Shown here piece by piece: positions 1-9,048 of a stretch of 64,000 nt of DNA (positions are counted from its first letter, which is position 1; each line of letters begins with the position of its first letter). This stretch comes from Dasania sp. GY-MA-18. GTDB taxonomy: Bacteria; Pseudomonadota; Gammaproteobacteria; Pseudomonadales; Dasaniaceae. A program made the position numbers and the translations under genes. The notes under the pieces were generated by a model. It was not told the DNA's origin. It saw only the letters and a list, made by a program, of their open reading frames with translations, and made no database searches. The stretch is taken from the NCBI RefSeq assembly GCF_024734385.1, contig NZ_JANHAP010000011.1:1-64000 (forward strand). Direction: 5' to 3'.

Positions 1-126
1 AGGCAAGAGGCAAGAGGCAAGAGGCAAGAGGCAAGAGGCAAGAGGCAAGAGGCAAGAGGCAAGAGGCAAGAGGCAAGAGGCAAGAGGCAAGAGGCAAGAG
101 GCAAGAGGCAAGAGGCAAGAGGCAAG
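1..126. repeat. Perfect heptamer tandem array, AGGCAAG x18
   Basis: The 7-bp unit AGGCAAG (CTTGCCT on the other strand) is repeated about 18 times without error, and the array runs off the left edge, so its full length is unknown. The unit matches one heptad of the degenerate CTTNNNN blocks found elsewhere, for example CTTGCCT at 18610-18616. No gene overlaps it. The unit length and lack of decay suggest recent slippage or expansion. Confidence 0.97.
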
Positions 127-307
127 AAATTTTTGAACTTGGGCTGCCCCCAAGTCAAGTCCTTTAATCCTTTTCTTAAAACTTACCGCTTGTAGCTTGC
201 AGCTCAGCCCTACAGGCTGACAATCCCCAAGGAAATATGTAACAATCCGCGCCTAGGATGTTAGGGCCCGCCTGACAAACAATAATAAATAGGTAGTACG
301 CGCTTAC
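127..307. other. Intergenic region before the Wzi-like gene, with a CTTNNNN heptad block at 175-205
   Basis: An inverted repeat (ACTTGGG ... CCCAAGT) lies just right of the tandem array. From 175 the heptads CTTAAAA, CTTACCG, CTTGTAG and CTTGCAG follow in exact 7-bp phase and lead into a small AGCC/GGCT hairpin. No gene is seen. The remaining about 100 bp before the start codon at 308 should hold the promoter, but no clear -35/-10 pair was identified. Confidence 0.75.
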
Positions 308-1792
308 ATGCTAAAACGCTTTGCAACTTTTTCGTGCTGGCTATTGGCTAGCAGCCTGATCACTGGGCAGGCTATTGCTGGCCCATGGATAGATGCAGGT
401 GATGCCCGCCTGCGCCATCATATACAAGTGCTCGCCGACCAAGGCATTATCACCGCACCTATCACCACCTGGCCGCTGATGTGGGCCAGTATCAGTAGTG
501 ACATTAGCAAAGCCCGGGCTCAGCAATTAGACGAGCAAACCTTTTGGTCGCTGAAGTACGTGAAGTTTGCCTACCAGCAGCAAACCCGTAGCCTTAATAT
601 TAACGCCAGCGCCACCCTGCGCAGCGACGTCAACCCATTAACCACCTTTGCTAACAATCAGCGCGAAAGCGACAGCACTAACGCGCAAATTGATTGGCTG
701 GGCGACCGCTTTGCCGCACGCATAAACGCTAGCTACAGTAGCGACCCGCTGGATGGCGATGAGTTAAGGGCCGACGGCTCTTATTTAGCAGTAACACTGG
801 GCAACTGGGCACTATCGGCAGGCAGCATAGATCGCTGGTGGGGGCCGGGCTGGCAAAACAGTTTAATACTCTCGCACAATGCCCGCCCCGTACCGGGCCT
901 AGCCCTGCAACGCAGCAGCGCCAGCGCTTTTGAAACCCCTTGGCTATCATGGCTGGGGCCTTGGCAGCTAGTCGCCTTTGGCGGCCAGTTAGAATCCGAG
1001 CGCCATGTGCCCGATGCCAAATTAGTGGGCGCCCGCTTTAGCTTTAAGCCCAGCGCGCACTGGGAGATAGGCTTAAGCCGTACGGCCCAATGGGGCGGTG
1101 AAGGTAGGCCGCAGGATTGGGATACTTTTAAAAATTTAGTGCTGGGTAAGGATAATGGTGGCAGCGATGGCATAGACGCCGATAAGTCTAATGAACCAGG
1201 CAATCAGCTAGGCGGCATAGATATACGCTACAACTTTAGCTGGAGCCAATATAACAACGCAGCTTACATACAATTTGTAGGCGAAGATGAGGCCGGCGGC
1301 ATGCCTTCACGCGGCATGCTACAAGCAGGGTTGGAAACCAGCTTTCTAATGTGGGATACACAACATCGCCTGGTGCTGGAAGCCATGGAAACCACCCTGA
1401 ATTCACACAGCGACCCTATTTACAACAGCGCTTACGAACATAGCATCTATCAAACGGGATACCGTTATAAGCAACGTCCGTTAGCTGCCGCTACTGATAA
1501 CGATACACGTGCCCTAGCGCTCAGTGGCCAACACTACTTTAGCAATGGCCACCAATTACAGTGGACAGCCGCGTATATGGATATCAATCAAGATAATGTA
1601 ACCAGAGGATTTCCCGGCGGCAGCGTATTCGGCACCGGCGCAGACACCACCTATCTCACCGCCAGCTACGCCCTGCCACTGAGCAAGCATTGGCTGGCTG
1701 AAGTAGGGGTAAACTTCAGCACAGAGACACTGGTATATAACAATGAAGTATTAGATGACGGTGGCTACCTGGCATTACGATTTAAATATTAG
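308..1792 (+). CDS. Wzi-like capsule assembly outer-membrane protein
   Basis: This 494-residue protein has a signal peptide (hydrophobic core at residues 8-22, cleavage likely after AIA near residue 24) followed by alternating, aromatic-rich segments and a C-terminus ending in F-K-Y. That fits an outer-membrane beta-barrel of the Wzi/capsule-assembly family. The early block around 'DARLRHHIQVLADQGII' and the later 'SIDRWWGPGWQNSLILS' are typical of that family. Wzi proteins help hold capsular polysaccharide on the cell surface. It is followed 115 bp later by a Wza-like export gene and then a Wzz-like gene on the same strand, which supports a surface-polysaccharide role. No strong ribosome-binding site precedes the ATG. 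The substrate polysaccharide cannot be inferred. Confidence 0.85.
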   Translation: MLKRFATFSCWLLASSLITGQAIAGPWIDAGDARLRHHIQVLADQGIITAPITTWPLMWASISSDISKARAQQLDEQTFWSLKYVKFAYQQQTRSLNINASATLRSDVNPLTTFANNQRESDSTNAQIDWLGDRFAARINASYSSDPLDGDELRADGSYLAVTLGNWALSAGSIDRWWGPGWQNSLILSHNARPVPGLALQRSSASAFETPWLSWLGPWQLVAFGGQLESERHVPDAKLVGARFSFKPSAHWEIGLSRTAQWGGEGRPQDWDTFKNLVLGKDNGGSDGIDADKSNEPGNQLGGIDIRYNFSWSQYNNAAYIQFVGEDEAGGMPSRGMLQAGLETSFLMWDTQHRLVLEAMETTLNSHSDPIYNSAYEHSIYQTGYRYKQRPLAAATDNDTRALALSGQHYFSNGHQLQWTAAYMDINQDNVTRGFPGGSVFGTGADTTYLTASYALPLSKHWLAEVGVNFSTETLVYNNEVLDDGGYLALRFKY

Positions 1793-1803
1793 ACCAGCTG
1801 CTA

Positions 1804-1846
1804 CTCTCTAGTTAACAGCCGCTAGAGACTAGGAACTAGCGACTAT
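1804..1846. repeat. CTAG-heptad repeat element (copy a)
   Basis: CTAG or CAG recurs in exact 7-bp phase (units end at 1811, 1818, 1825, 1832 and 1839): CTCTCTAG, TTAACAG, CCGCTAG, AGACTAG, GAACTAG, CGACTAT. Left and right ends match the polarity of the other copies (TCTCTAG on the left, CTAGCGACT on the right). It starts 11 bp after the Wzi-like stop codon. Confidence 0.85.
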
Positions 1847-1906
1847 CTTTATCTATTACTCTATGATTAAAAACATATTCCATCACCACACTAAAATAAT
1901 GACACT

Positions 1907-4387
1907 ATGAACCTACATTTTTCAGCGCTAATCAAAACCATCACCCTTGCGGCGGCGCTAGTTACTGCCACCTTGACTGCCACAGCCACCATGGCTGTTA
2001 CCCCCAGTGCGGCCCAAATTCAACAATTTAAAAACTTGCCACCCGCACAGCAGCAGGCACTGGCCAAGCAATATGGCATCAACCTTAGTGACTTAGGCAT
2101 TAGTAATACCCTGCCGCAACCTAGCTTTGAACAAAGCTACAACGCCAACTTACAAGCCAGCACTGGCCCAGAAATACCTGAGGCAAATAGCCCTGCTCAC
2201 GCCAGCACCACCTTAGACCAAGCCTTGCTCAACGAACCAGCACTACAACCTTTCGGCTACGACCTGTTTGATAACAACCCCTTAGGCTTGGCACCCGCCG
2301 CAGATATCCCCATCCCCGACAACTATGTGATGGGCCCCGGCGATAATTTAGTGGTACAACTGTACGGCAAAGAAAACGGCAGCTATGCCCTCACGATCAA
2401 CCGTGAAGGTGATATTCAATTTCCAGAAATAGGCCCCATCTCTATCGCGGGGTTAAGCTTTACCGAGGCTAAAAAATTATTACAGCAAACGGTAGAGCAG
2501 CAAATGATAGGGGTGCGCATCTCTACCACCATGGGTAGCTTGCGCTCTATACGCGTATTTATTTTAGGCGACGCCCGCAACCCCGGCTCTTATACGGTAA
2601 GCTCATTAGCCACCATGACTAACGCGCTACTGCTCAGTGGCGGCGTTGAAACCATAGGCAGCCTGCGCAATATACAACTTAAGCGCCAAGGCAAAATCGT
2701 TACCACCTTAGACCTTTACGACTTACTGTTGCACGGCGATACCTCTAAAGATGCCCGCCTACTACCTGGTGATGTTATTTTTATCCCGCCGGTGGGTAAA
2801 ACCGTAGGCGTAGAAGGCGAGGTGCGCCGCCCCGCTCTTTATGAACTAAAAAACGAAACCACCGCGCAACAAGCCATACAACTAGCTGGTGGTTTTTTAC
2901 CCACCGCCTACCCACAGGCCTCACGTATAGAGCGCATAAACCAATTGGGCAGCCGCACCATATTGGACGTTAACCTTGAGCAAAGCCAAGGCCTACAAAC
3001 CCGCCTACGCGACGCCGATGTGCTACAGGTATTTTCAGTACTAGAAACGGTAGAAGATGTGGTGATGGTGGAAGGCCATATCAAACGCCCTGGCGGCTTC
3101 GCCTTTAAAACAGGCCAACGCTTTACCGATATTGTGCGCAGCGTTCACGACTTATTACCCAACCCCGATTTAAACGCTGCCCTAATTATTCGCGAACAGC
3201 AACCCACCCGCCAAATCACCACCTTGCTGTTCAGCCCAGCTAAAGCCTTTGCCCAGCCCACCAGTGATGCCAACCCCAAGTTACAAGCCCGCGACAAACT
3301 AGTATTTTTTAACTACCAGGATAACAGAACAGAATTATTAGCCGACACCGTTAAACAACTCAACCTACAAGCCAACAACCTGCAACGCCGCCAAGTCACT
3401 ACCATTAACGGCAGTGTACGCTTCCCCGGTATCTACCCCCTCACTGTAGGCATGAACGCTCAAGACTTAATTACCTTAGCTGGCGGTTTAAGCGACAGGG
3501 CCTATAGCATAGAAGCGGAAATCACGCGCTACCAATTTAGCGACAGCCAACAACAAAGCATTATGCACCTCACGGTAGACCTGACCCAACCGGCCGCCAC
3601 AGCTTTAATTGCCGAAGATTATTTACGCATTAAGCACATGCCTAATTGGGTGGGCACCGAAACCGTTACCATAGAGGGCGAAGTCGCCTTCCCCGGCACC
3701 TATACCATTCAACGGGGTGAAACCCTGTCACAGGTTATAAAACGAGCTGGTGGCTTAAATGAATACGCCTTTGTTAATGCCGCTGTCTTTACCCGCGAGC
3801 AATTACGCATTAATGAAGCCTCTCGCTTAAAAGAATTAGAAGCCAAGTTAGAGGCCGACATAGCCAACAGTAATATAGAAGCACAAAACTCTAATGAAAA
3901 AACAGCACTTGAAGATGCTGAACAATTGTTAGACAAATTGCAAAACAGCAAAGCCACCGGCCGCATGGTAATCGACCTGGCACAGATTATGGCCCAGCCC
4001 GACATTAGCGACGTAATTCTAAAAAACGGCGACAAACTCACCGTGCCCCGCTATAGGCAAGCCGTAACCGTAATAGGCGAAGTACAATTTGCCACCTCAC
4101 ACATATACGCTAAAGACCTAAACGTAGAAGACTATATAGCCAGTAGCGGCAACACCACACAAAAAGCTGATGAAGACAGAATCTACATCGTAAAAGCCAA
4201 CGGCAGCGTGTTTTTGCCCAGTAGCTCCAGCTGGTTTAGCCATAACAAAAATAATGGGGTAGAGCCTGGTGATACCATAGTTGTACCTTACGATTCCGAT
4301 AGAATGAAGCCGCTGCCTTTCTGGAGCACCGTGTCACAAATCTTCTATCAGATTGCCTTAGGTGCAGCAGCGGTTAATAGTTTTTAA
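1907..4387 (+). CDS. Wza-like polysaccharide export protein with multiple SLBB domains
   Basis: This 826-residue protein has a cleavable signal (residues 1-30, no lipobox cysteine), a polysaccharide-export domain at about 138-225 (around 'NYVMGPGDNLVVQLYG'), then several SLBB-type beta-grasp repeats. Repeats are recognisable by 'GDARNPGSY', 'GEVRRPALYEL', 'GHIKRPGGFAF', 'GSVRFPGIYPL' and 'GEVAFPGTYTI'. A charged coiled-coil segment lies at about 638-681 and a hydrophobic amphipathic stretch ends the protein. It is longer than classical Wza (about 380 residues) and resembles the large multi-SLBB exporters of marine gammaproteobacteria. It probably forms the outer-membrane/periplasmic conduit with the Wzz-like protein encoded next. 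The absence of a lipidation cysteine is unlike E. coli Wza. Confidence 0.88.
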   Translation: MNLHFSALIKTITLAAALVTATLTATATMAVTPSAAQIQQFKNLPPAQQQALAKQYGINLSDLGISNTLPQPSFEQSYNANLQASTGPEIPEANSPAHASTTLDQALLNEPALQPFGYDLFDNNPLGLAPAADIPIPDNYVMGPGDNLVVQLYGKENGSYALTINREGDIQFPEIGPISIAGLSFTEAKKLLQQTVEQQMIGVRISTTMGSLRSIRVFILGDARNPGSYTVSSLATMTNALLLSGGVETIGSLRNIQLKRQGKIVTTLDLYDLLLHGDTSKDARLLPGDVIFIPPVGKTVGVEGEVRRPALYELKNETTAQQAIQLAGGFLPTAYPQASRIERINQLGSRTILDVNLEQSQGLQTRLRDADVLQVFSVLETVEDVVMVEGHIKRPGGFAFKTGQRFTDIVRSVHDLLPNPDLNAALIIREQQPTRQITTLLFSPAKAFAQPTSDANPKLQARDKLVFFNYQDNRTELLADTVKQLNLQANNLQRRQVTTINGSVRFPGIYPLTVGMNAQDLITLAGGLSDRAYSIEAEITRYQFSDSQQQSIMHLTVDLTQPAATALIAEDYLRIKHMPNWVGTETVTIEGEVAFPGTYTIQRGETLSQVIKRAGGLNEYAFVNAAVFTREQLRINEASRLKELEAKLEADIANSNIEAQNSNEKTALEDAEQLLDKLQNSKATGRMVIDLAQIMAQPDISDVILKNGDKLTVPRYRQAVTVIGEVQFATSHIYAKDLNVEDYIASSGNTTQKADEDRIYIVKANGSVFLPSSSSWFSHNKNNGVEPGDTIVVPYDSDRMKPLPFWSTVSQIFYQIALGAAAVNSF

Positions 4388-4403
4388 GCTCACCTTGTGA
4401 GCA

Positions 4404-4452
4404 GCTGTAAGCTGTAAGCTGTAAGCTGTAAGCTGTAAGCTGTAAGCTGTAA
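4404..4452. repeat. Perfect heptamer tandem array, GCTGTAA x7
   Basis: Seven exact GCTGTAA units (CTTACAG heptads on the opposite strand) lie 17 bp after the stop of the Wza-like gene. The unit equals the CTTACAG heptad of the degenerate CTTNNNN blocks at 7227, 18397 and 28317. Confidence 0.97.
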
Positions 4453-4459
4453 AAACACT

Positions 4460-4487
4460 GTCATCCCGGACTTGATCCGGGATCCAG
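4460..4487. repeat. REP-like palindrome
   Basis: A single copy of a GTCATCCCGGACTTGATCC-type palindrome: TCCCGG and CCGGGA arms around a 7-bp centre. Related palindromes form the 104-bp repeat block at 62292. Such elements are common dispersed repeats in proteobacteria. It lies between the Wza-like and Wzz-like genes. Confidence 0.8.
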
Positions 4488-4579
4488 CAAAAACAACGCA
4501 TGTACTAAATAGCTACAAGCCCAAGCATGACTAACTTAAAGCTTAATATCTAGAGCTGCGGCAAAGCCGCTTTAAAATT

Positions 4580-5566
4580 ATGACAACAAAAGAAAACAAC
4601 AGACCGCCATCTTCACCTCAAAACTTGCAACCTATCTATTTAATGCAGCCAGATAATCACAGCTATGATGATGAAATAGATCTGCGCGAATTGTGGGTGG
4701 CTGTCTGGCAGGGAAAAATGACCATTATTGCTATTACCTGCATATTCGCAGTTGCTTCTGTCATTTTTGCAATTATGCAACCGAATCTATATAAATCAGA
4801 AGCCTTGTTAGCTCCAGCGGCAGAATCACAAGGCCAAGGTCTATCTGCTTTAGCGGGGCAATTTGGAAGTTTGGCCAGCCTAGCCGGCATTAATTTAAAA
4901 AACGGAAGCAGCGATCAAACTGCAATTGCCTTGGAAATATTAAAATCACGCACCTTTATTAAAGAGTTTATTCAGAAACATGAGATATTACCCACGCTCA
5001 TGGCGACTAAAGGCTGGAACCAGAAAAACGACCAACTAATTTTCGATAACAAGATTTACAACTCACAGACTAAAACATGGCTCAGAGAGGTAACGCCACC
5101 TAAACAAGCTAAACCCTCTGATTTCGAAGCCTATAACGCCTTTTCTAAAATACTCCACGTTTCGCAAGATAAAACTAGCGGCTTAGTAACCATAGGTATT
5201 TTGTTTTACTCACCCAGCACGGCCAAACAATGGGTAGACTGGCTAATTGAAGATTTAAATAGCTATATGCGCAGGCAAGACTATAACGAAGCCACACTCA
5301 CCTTAGCCTACCTCAATGAACAGCTTAAAAGCACGGCTATTGCAGGCATGCAAAATATTTTTTACCAACTGATCGAAGAACAAACAAAAACCATTATGCT
5401 ATCAAAGGTACGTCAAGACTACATATTGAAAACTATAGACCAAGCTATCAGCCCTGAAGAAAAAGCAAAGCCTAAGCGAGCTCTAATATGTGTATTAGGC
5501 ACATTATTAGGTGGCATGCTCTCCATTACGATAGTTTTGACTCGTCACTTTTGCCGTAAGCATTAA
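4580..5566 (+). CDS. Wzz-type polysaccharide chain-length determinant
   Basis: This 328-residue inner-membrane protein has two transmembrane segments, at about 47-66 and 300-320, flanking a large periplasmic loop. A proline-rich cytoplasmic N-terminus precedes 'EIDLRELWVAVWQGK', the usual start of the Wzz domain. The motif 'LYKSEALLAPA' after the first membrane helix is also typical. Wzz proteins set polymer length in Wzy-dependent surface-polysaccharide synthesis. There is no C-terminal tyrosine-kinase domain, so it is a Wzz/PCP1-like form. It is the third gene of the export set, but a 190-bp gap with repeats separates it from the Wza-like gene, so co-transcription is uncertain. The following gene is on the other strand. 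Confidence 0.87.
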   Translation: MTTKENNRPPSSPQNLQPIYLMQPDNHSYDDEIDLRELWVAVWQGKMTIIAITCIFAVASVIFAIMQPNLYKSEALLAPAAESQGQGLSALAGQFGSLASLAGINLKNGSSDQTAIALEILKSRTFIKEFIQKHEILPTLMATKGWNQKNDQLIFDNKIYNSQTKTWLREVTPPKQAKPSDFEAYNAFSKILHVSQDKTSGLVTIGILFYSPSTAKQWVDWLIEDLNSYMRRQDYNEATLTLAYLNEQLKSTAIAGMQNIFYQLIEEQTKTIMLSKVRQDYILKTIDQAISPEEKAKPKRALICVLGTLLGGMLSITIVLTRHFCRKH

Positions 5567-5743
5567 CGGCCCGGCTTTATCGAAATAACAATCCTAGCTT
5601 TTTACCCTTGAAAACCATATTGCATTAAAAGATCACGATAAAAGCAGCTAACTATTCAGTACTCTTATAAGGCTAAAACACATTAACTGAAACCAGTCCT
5701 TTCCTTAGAAGTAAAGATTGTAGCACTTAGAGTTTATTGTTTA

Positions 5744-7150
5744 TTAACTCCTTCCATAATTATCTTCCAAACGCACAATATCGTCCTCACCCAAATAGGA
5801 ACCTGATTGCACCTCAATTAACTCTAAAGGTACTTTGCCAGGATTTTCTAACGCATGCACTTCGCCAATGGCTATATAGGTAGACTCGTTTTCAGCCACT
5901 AAAAATGTTTTATCACCTTTGGTGACCTTTGCCGTGCCCGATACTACCACCCAGTGCTCTGCGCGGTGATGGTGCATTTGCACGCTAAGTTTGGCGCCTG
6001 GGTTGACGGTAATACGTTTGACTTGATGGCGGTGCCCTGCATCGACGGAGTCATACATACCCCAAGGCCTATACACCTGCCTGTGGATTGTTGCTTCGCT
6101 ACGCTTTTGCGCTTTAAGCTTGCTTACTATGTTTTTTACATCTTGTACTTTATCTTTGGCTGCCACTAACAGGGCATCTTTAGTGTCAACAATTACGATA
6201 TTATCTAAGCCTATAGTGGTAACTAAGCGCTCACCACCTTGTATTAGGCAATTGTGACTTTCTTCAAGAATGGCATCGCCTTTTACCACATTATCGTTAC
6301 TGTCTTTTTCACCGACTTCCCATAGAGCCGACCAAGCGCCTATATCATTCCAGCCCGCATCTAAGGGCAGCACTACCGCTTCTGTGGTTTTTTCCATTAC
6401 CGCATAGTCTATAGAATCTTCTGGGCAGGCTAAAAAAGCCTGACTATCTATGCGAATAAAATCTAAATCTTTGGCGGTGTTTTTTAATGAGGCAGTACAA
6501 GCTTGTGCGATATCAGGCCGATGTTGATTAAGCTCTTGTAAATAACGGCTGGCTTTAAACAAAAACATACCGCTATTCCAATAGTAGTTACCGCTATCGA
6601 CATATTGTTCAGCTGTGGCTTGGTCGGGTTTTTCTACAAAGCTATCAACGCTAAAACAATTTTCAGTTTCGACACCGCGTTTAATATATCCGTAGCCGGT
6701 ATGGGCACTGTTTGGAACTATGCCAAAGGTTACCATTTTGCCTTGCTCGGCTAGTGGTATGGCTTTTTGGATAGCACTAATAAATGCCGATTCATTCTCA
6801 ATAATATGATCAGCGGCTAGCACCAATAATAAAGGATCGCTATCCACGTGTTGCTGCTGTGACACTTCTGCCGCCAAGGCAATTGCTGGTGCGGTGTTGC
6901 GCCCCTCGGGCTCTAATATGATAGGCCCCAACTCATTGATAGCCCGTAGCTGCTCTGCCACTATAAAACGATGCTCTTCATTACAGATCGTAACAGGCGC
7001 TGTTGTTTCTATAGCCGACAAACGCTTAATCGTTGCCTGCAACATGCTGTGCTCGCCATACAAGTTCAAAAACTGCTTAGGATGTAAGGCACGAGATAGA
7101 GGCCATAACCGTGTACCCGACCCCCCAGCCATCACTACTGGGATAAGCAT
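5744..7150 (-). CDS. manC: Mannose-1-phosphate guanylyltransferase / mannose-6-phosphate isomerase
   Basis: This 468-residue bifunctional enzyme makes GDP-mannose from mannose-1-phosphate and GTP, and interconverts fructose-6-phosphate and mannose-6-phosphate. The N-terminal nucleotidyltransferase has the signature '[12 protein letters not shown]' at residues 9-20 and 'FVEKPD' mid-protein. The C-terminal cupin isomerase carries '[14 protein letters not shown]' near residues 394-407. Length matches the AlgA/ManC/CpsB family. AGGAG lies 9 bp before the ATG. It probably supplies the nearby polysaccharide genes together with phosphomannomutase (algC homologue at 21.5 kb). The isomerase activity is inferred from the family. 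Confidence 0.93.
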   Translation of the reverse strand: MLIPVVMAGGSGTRLWPLSRALHPKQFLNLYGEHSMLQATIKRLSAIETTAPVTICNEEHRFIVAEQLRAINELGPIILEPEGRNTAPAIALAAEVSQQQHVDSDPLLLVLAADHIIENESAFISAIQKAIPLAEQGKMVTFGIVPNSAHTGYGYIKRGVETENCFSVDSFVEKPDQATAEQYVDSGNYYWNSGMFLFKASRYLQELNQHRPDIAQACTASLKNTAKDLDFIRIDSQAFLACPEDSIDYAVMEKTTEAVVLPLDAGWNDIGAWSALWEVGEKDSNDNVVKGDAILEESHNCLIQGGERLVTTIGLDNIVIVDTKDALLVAAKDKVQDVKNIVSKLKAQKRSEATIHRQVYRPWGMYDSVDAGHRHQVKRITVNPGAKLSVQMHHHRAEHWVVVSGTAKVTKGDKTFLVAENESTYIAIGEVHALENPGKVPLELIEVQSGSYLGEDDIVRLEDNYGRS

Positions 7151-7219
7151 GTGATTTTTCTCCTAAAAATTAAGCTACAAAGATTATTACCTTCTTCCTT
7201 ATACAGGATCAGCAATTTT

Positions 7220-7250
7220 CTTGTCGCTTACAGCTTTAAGCTTGCAGCTG
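7220..7250. repeat. CTTNNNN heptad block
   Basis: CTTGTCG, CTTACAG, CTTTAAG and CTTGCAG follow in exact 7-bp phase, then CTGAAGC. It has the same four-heptad-plus-CTG structure as the blocks at 18390, 18610, 28310 and 58346. It lies just downstream of the SLC13 permease gene. The hairpin that usually follows is weak here (GAAG/CTTC only). Confidence 0.8.
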
Positions 7251-7270
7251 AAGCGCGTGTAATGGCCTTC

Positions 7271-8998
7271 TCAAAACGGATACACCAACGGCGTTACCCA
7301 CAGCACCATAGCGCCGTACACTAATGACACTGGCAAGCCAAACTTCACAAACTCAGCCAATTTATAGTTACCCGCATTAAATACCATTAGGTTAGTTTGA
7401 TAGCCGTAGGGGCTAACAAAGCTAGCGCTGGCGCCAAAGGCGACGATCATAATAAAGGGCACGGGGCTAACGCCCAAACCTATAGCCACACTATAGGCTA
7501 TGGGGAAGCTTAATGCCGCGGCGGCATTATTGGTAATAAGTTCGGTTAATAAAACCGTAAACAAATAGATGGCAATAAACGCCCAATACACATGCACATC
7601 TAGCAGCAAGACGTGCACTGAGCTGGCCACCAAGGCTGAAACGCCGGTGTTATCCAAAGCTTTGGCTATGGTTAAGGCGCTTATCACTATTAACAGTAAA
7701 TCTAATGGCAGGCGGCGCTGTATTTCATTAATGCTAAAGGAGTTACTGACCACTACCGCCGCCAAATAAAACAGCAAGGTTTTGATTAAGCTGACATCAG
7801 TAACAATAGATATTGCAAGTGCAGCAATAAAACCCCAAATTACTAAGCGCTCGCGCCAGCCGCTAATAAAGTTTTTAGGCGAGATACCACTGAGTATAAA
7901 AAAGTTTTTACTAATGTTGGGGCGTGATGCAAAGTCACGACCAGCAGCCATGACTAAAAAGTCGCCGGCTTGTATGCGTATATTGCCCAGCTTGCCCGAT
8001 AGGCTTTGTCCTTCACGCCGTATCGCCACTACCGCCGCATCAAAGCGCGCCCTAAAGCCAGCTTCTTTTAAGGTTTGCCCTGTAATAGCGGATTCTTCTT
8101 TAACAATGGCTTCGGTGAGATTTTCACCCAGTAAACCATCTTCTTCGGCAAATAAACTCAAGCCATCAAATTGCTTTAGGCGCAGCACACTGCTGACATC
8201 ACCTGAAAAAATTAGCTTATCGCCGCCCTGCAACACAAAATCTGGCGTCACCGCGCTGACGACTTTGTGGCCGCGTATTACTTCAACCAAAAATAAGCTG
8301 TCTAAATTTCTTAGGCCGTTGGCCTCTATGCTTTTACCAATTAATTGCGAGTTTGCTTCTATCTCTGCTTCTAAAAAATAGCTGTGTACTTTTTGTTGCT
8401 CCATTTTTGTATTAGGCAGAGTGCTTAGCGTAAGCATAATCACGGCCATACAAGGCAGCAGTACCGACAAACCGATTAAACTGAAATCAAAAAAGTTAAA
8501 GCCCACACCGGTTTGATCTATTAATAAACTATTAACAATAAGGTTTGTGGATGTACCGACTAACGTTAAGGTGCCGCCCATAATAGCGGCGTAAGATAGC
8601 GGTAACAGTATGCGCGAGGGGTTAATGAGTTTATTACTTCGTACCGGCCCCAATAATGCCGCAATTACAGCGGTGTTATTGACTAATGCGGAGGAAAAAA
8701 TCGTAGCAAAAAACGTACGTATATAGGATTTAGTGACCGAGCCATTGATCAACTTGGCGGTTAACTTATGCATTGCGCTGGTGCGCTCTAAAGCAAAGGC
8801 ACTGATAATCAGCAACAGCAAGGTAACTAAACCTGGATTTACAGCATTGGCGAGTAAATCACCCACACTGACAAAAGACAGCGCCAAGCATATCAGGCAG
8901 GCAGCACCAAACACACGCTGCGGCGCCTTTTGAAATTTAATAAGACCCGCGATGGTGCCCGCAAAAAGCAGCACCATCACCCATTGTTGCCATTCCAT
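7271..8998 (-). CDS. SLC13-family permease with two RCK C-type domains, putative sulfate transporter
   Basis: This 575-residue polytopic membrane protein has 10 or more hydrophobic segments split by a soluble part at about residues 205-365. That part holds two TrkA-C/RCK-like domains ('ANSQLIGKSIEANGLRNLDS' and a second copy near 'ITGQTLKEAGFRARFDAAVV'). The membrane halves carry the SLC13/ArsB-like motifs 'LVGTSTNLIVNSLL' and 'ITNNAAAALSFPIAYS'. This layout is shared with the algal and bacterial SAC1/SLT-type sulfur transporters. The gene lies 50 bp downstream of cysN on the same strand, so sulfate uptake for the CysDN pathway is the best inference. Substrate is not proven by sequence. Confidence 0.85.
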   Translation of the reverse strand: MEWQQWVMVLLFAGTIAGLIKFQKAPQRVFGAACLICLALSFVSVGDLLANAVNPGLVTLLLLIISAFALERTSAMHKLTAKLINGSVTKSYIRTFFATIFSSALVNNTAVIAALLGPVRSNKLINPSRILLPLSYAAIMGGTLTLVGTSTNLIVNSLLIDQTGVGFNFFDFSLIGLSVLLPCMAVIMLTLSTLPNTKMEQQKVHSYFLEAEIEANSQLIGKSIEANGLRNLDSLFLVEVIRGHKVVSAVTPDFVLQGGDKLIFSGDVSSVLRLKQFDGLSLFAEEDGLLGENLTEAIVKEESAITGQTLKEAGFRARFDAAVVAIRREGQSLSGKLGNIRIQAGDFLVMAAGRDFASRPNISKNFFILSGISPKNFISGWRERLVIWGFIAALAISIVTDVSLIKTLLFYLAAVVVSNSFSINEIQRRLPLDLLLIVISALTIAKALDNTGVSALVASSVHVLLLDVHVYWAFIAIYLFTVLLTELITNNAAAALSFPIAYSVAIGLGVSPVPFIMIVAFGASASFVSPYGYQTNLMVFNAGNYKLAEFVKFGLPVSLVYGAMVLWVTPLVYPF

Positions 8999-9048
8999 AG
9001 TATTTTTATTATCTGCGTTTAGTTAATGGCCATAAAATAGTGGCCACA

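Noticed and set aside
781-1203. Antisense reading frame of 140 codons within the Wzi-like gene
   Set aside because: Product has no family-like features, and its codons mirror the real gene. The same applies to other long opposite-strand frames, for example 22388-22865, 29622-30113 and 46769-47179.
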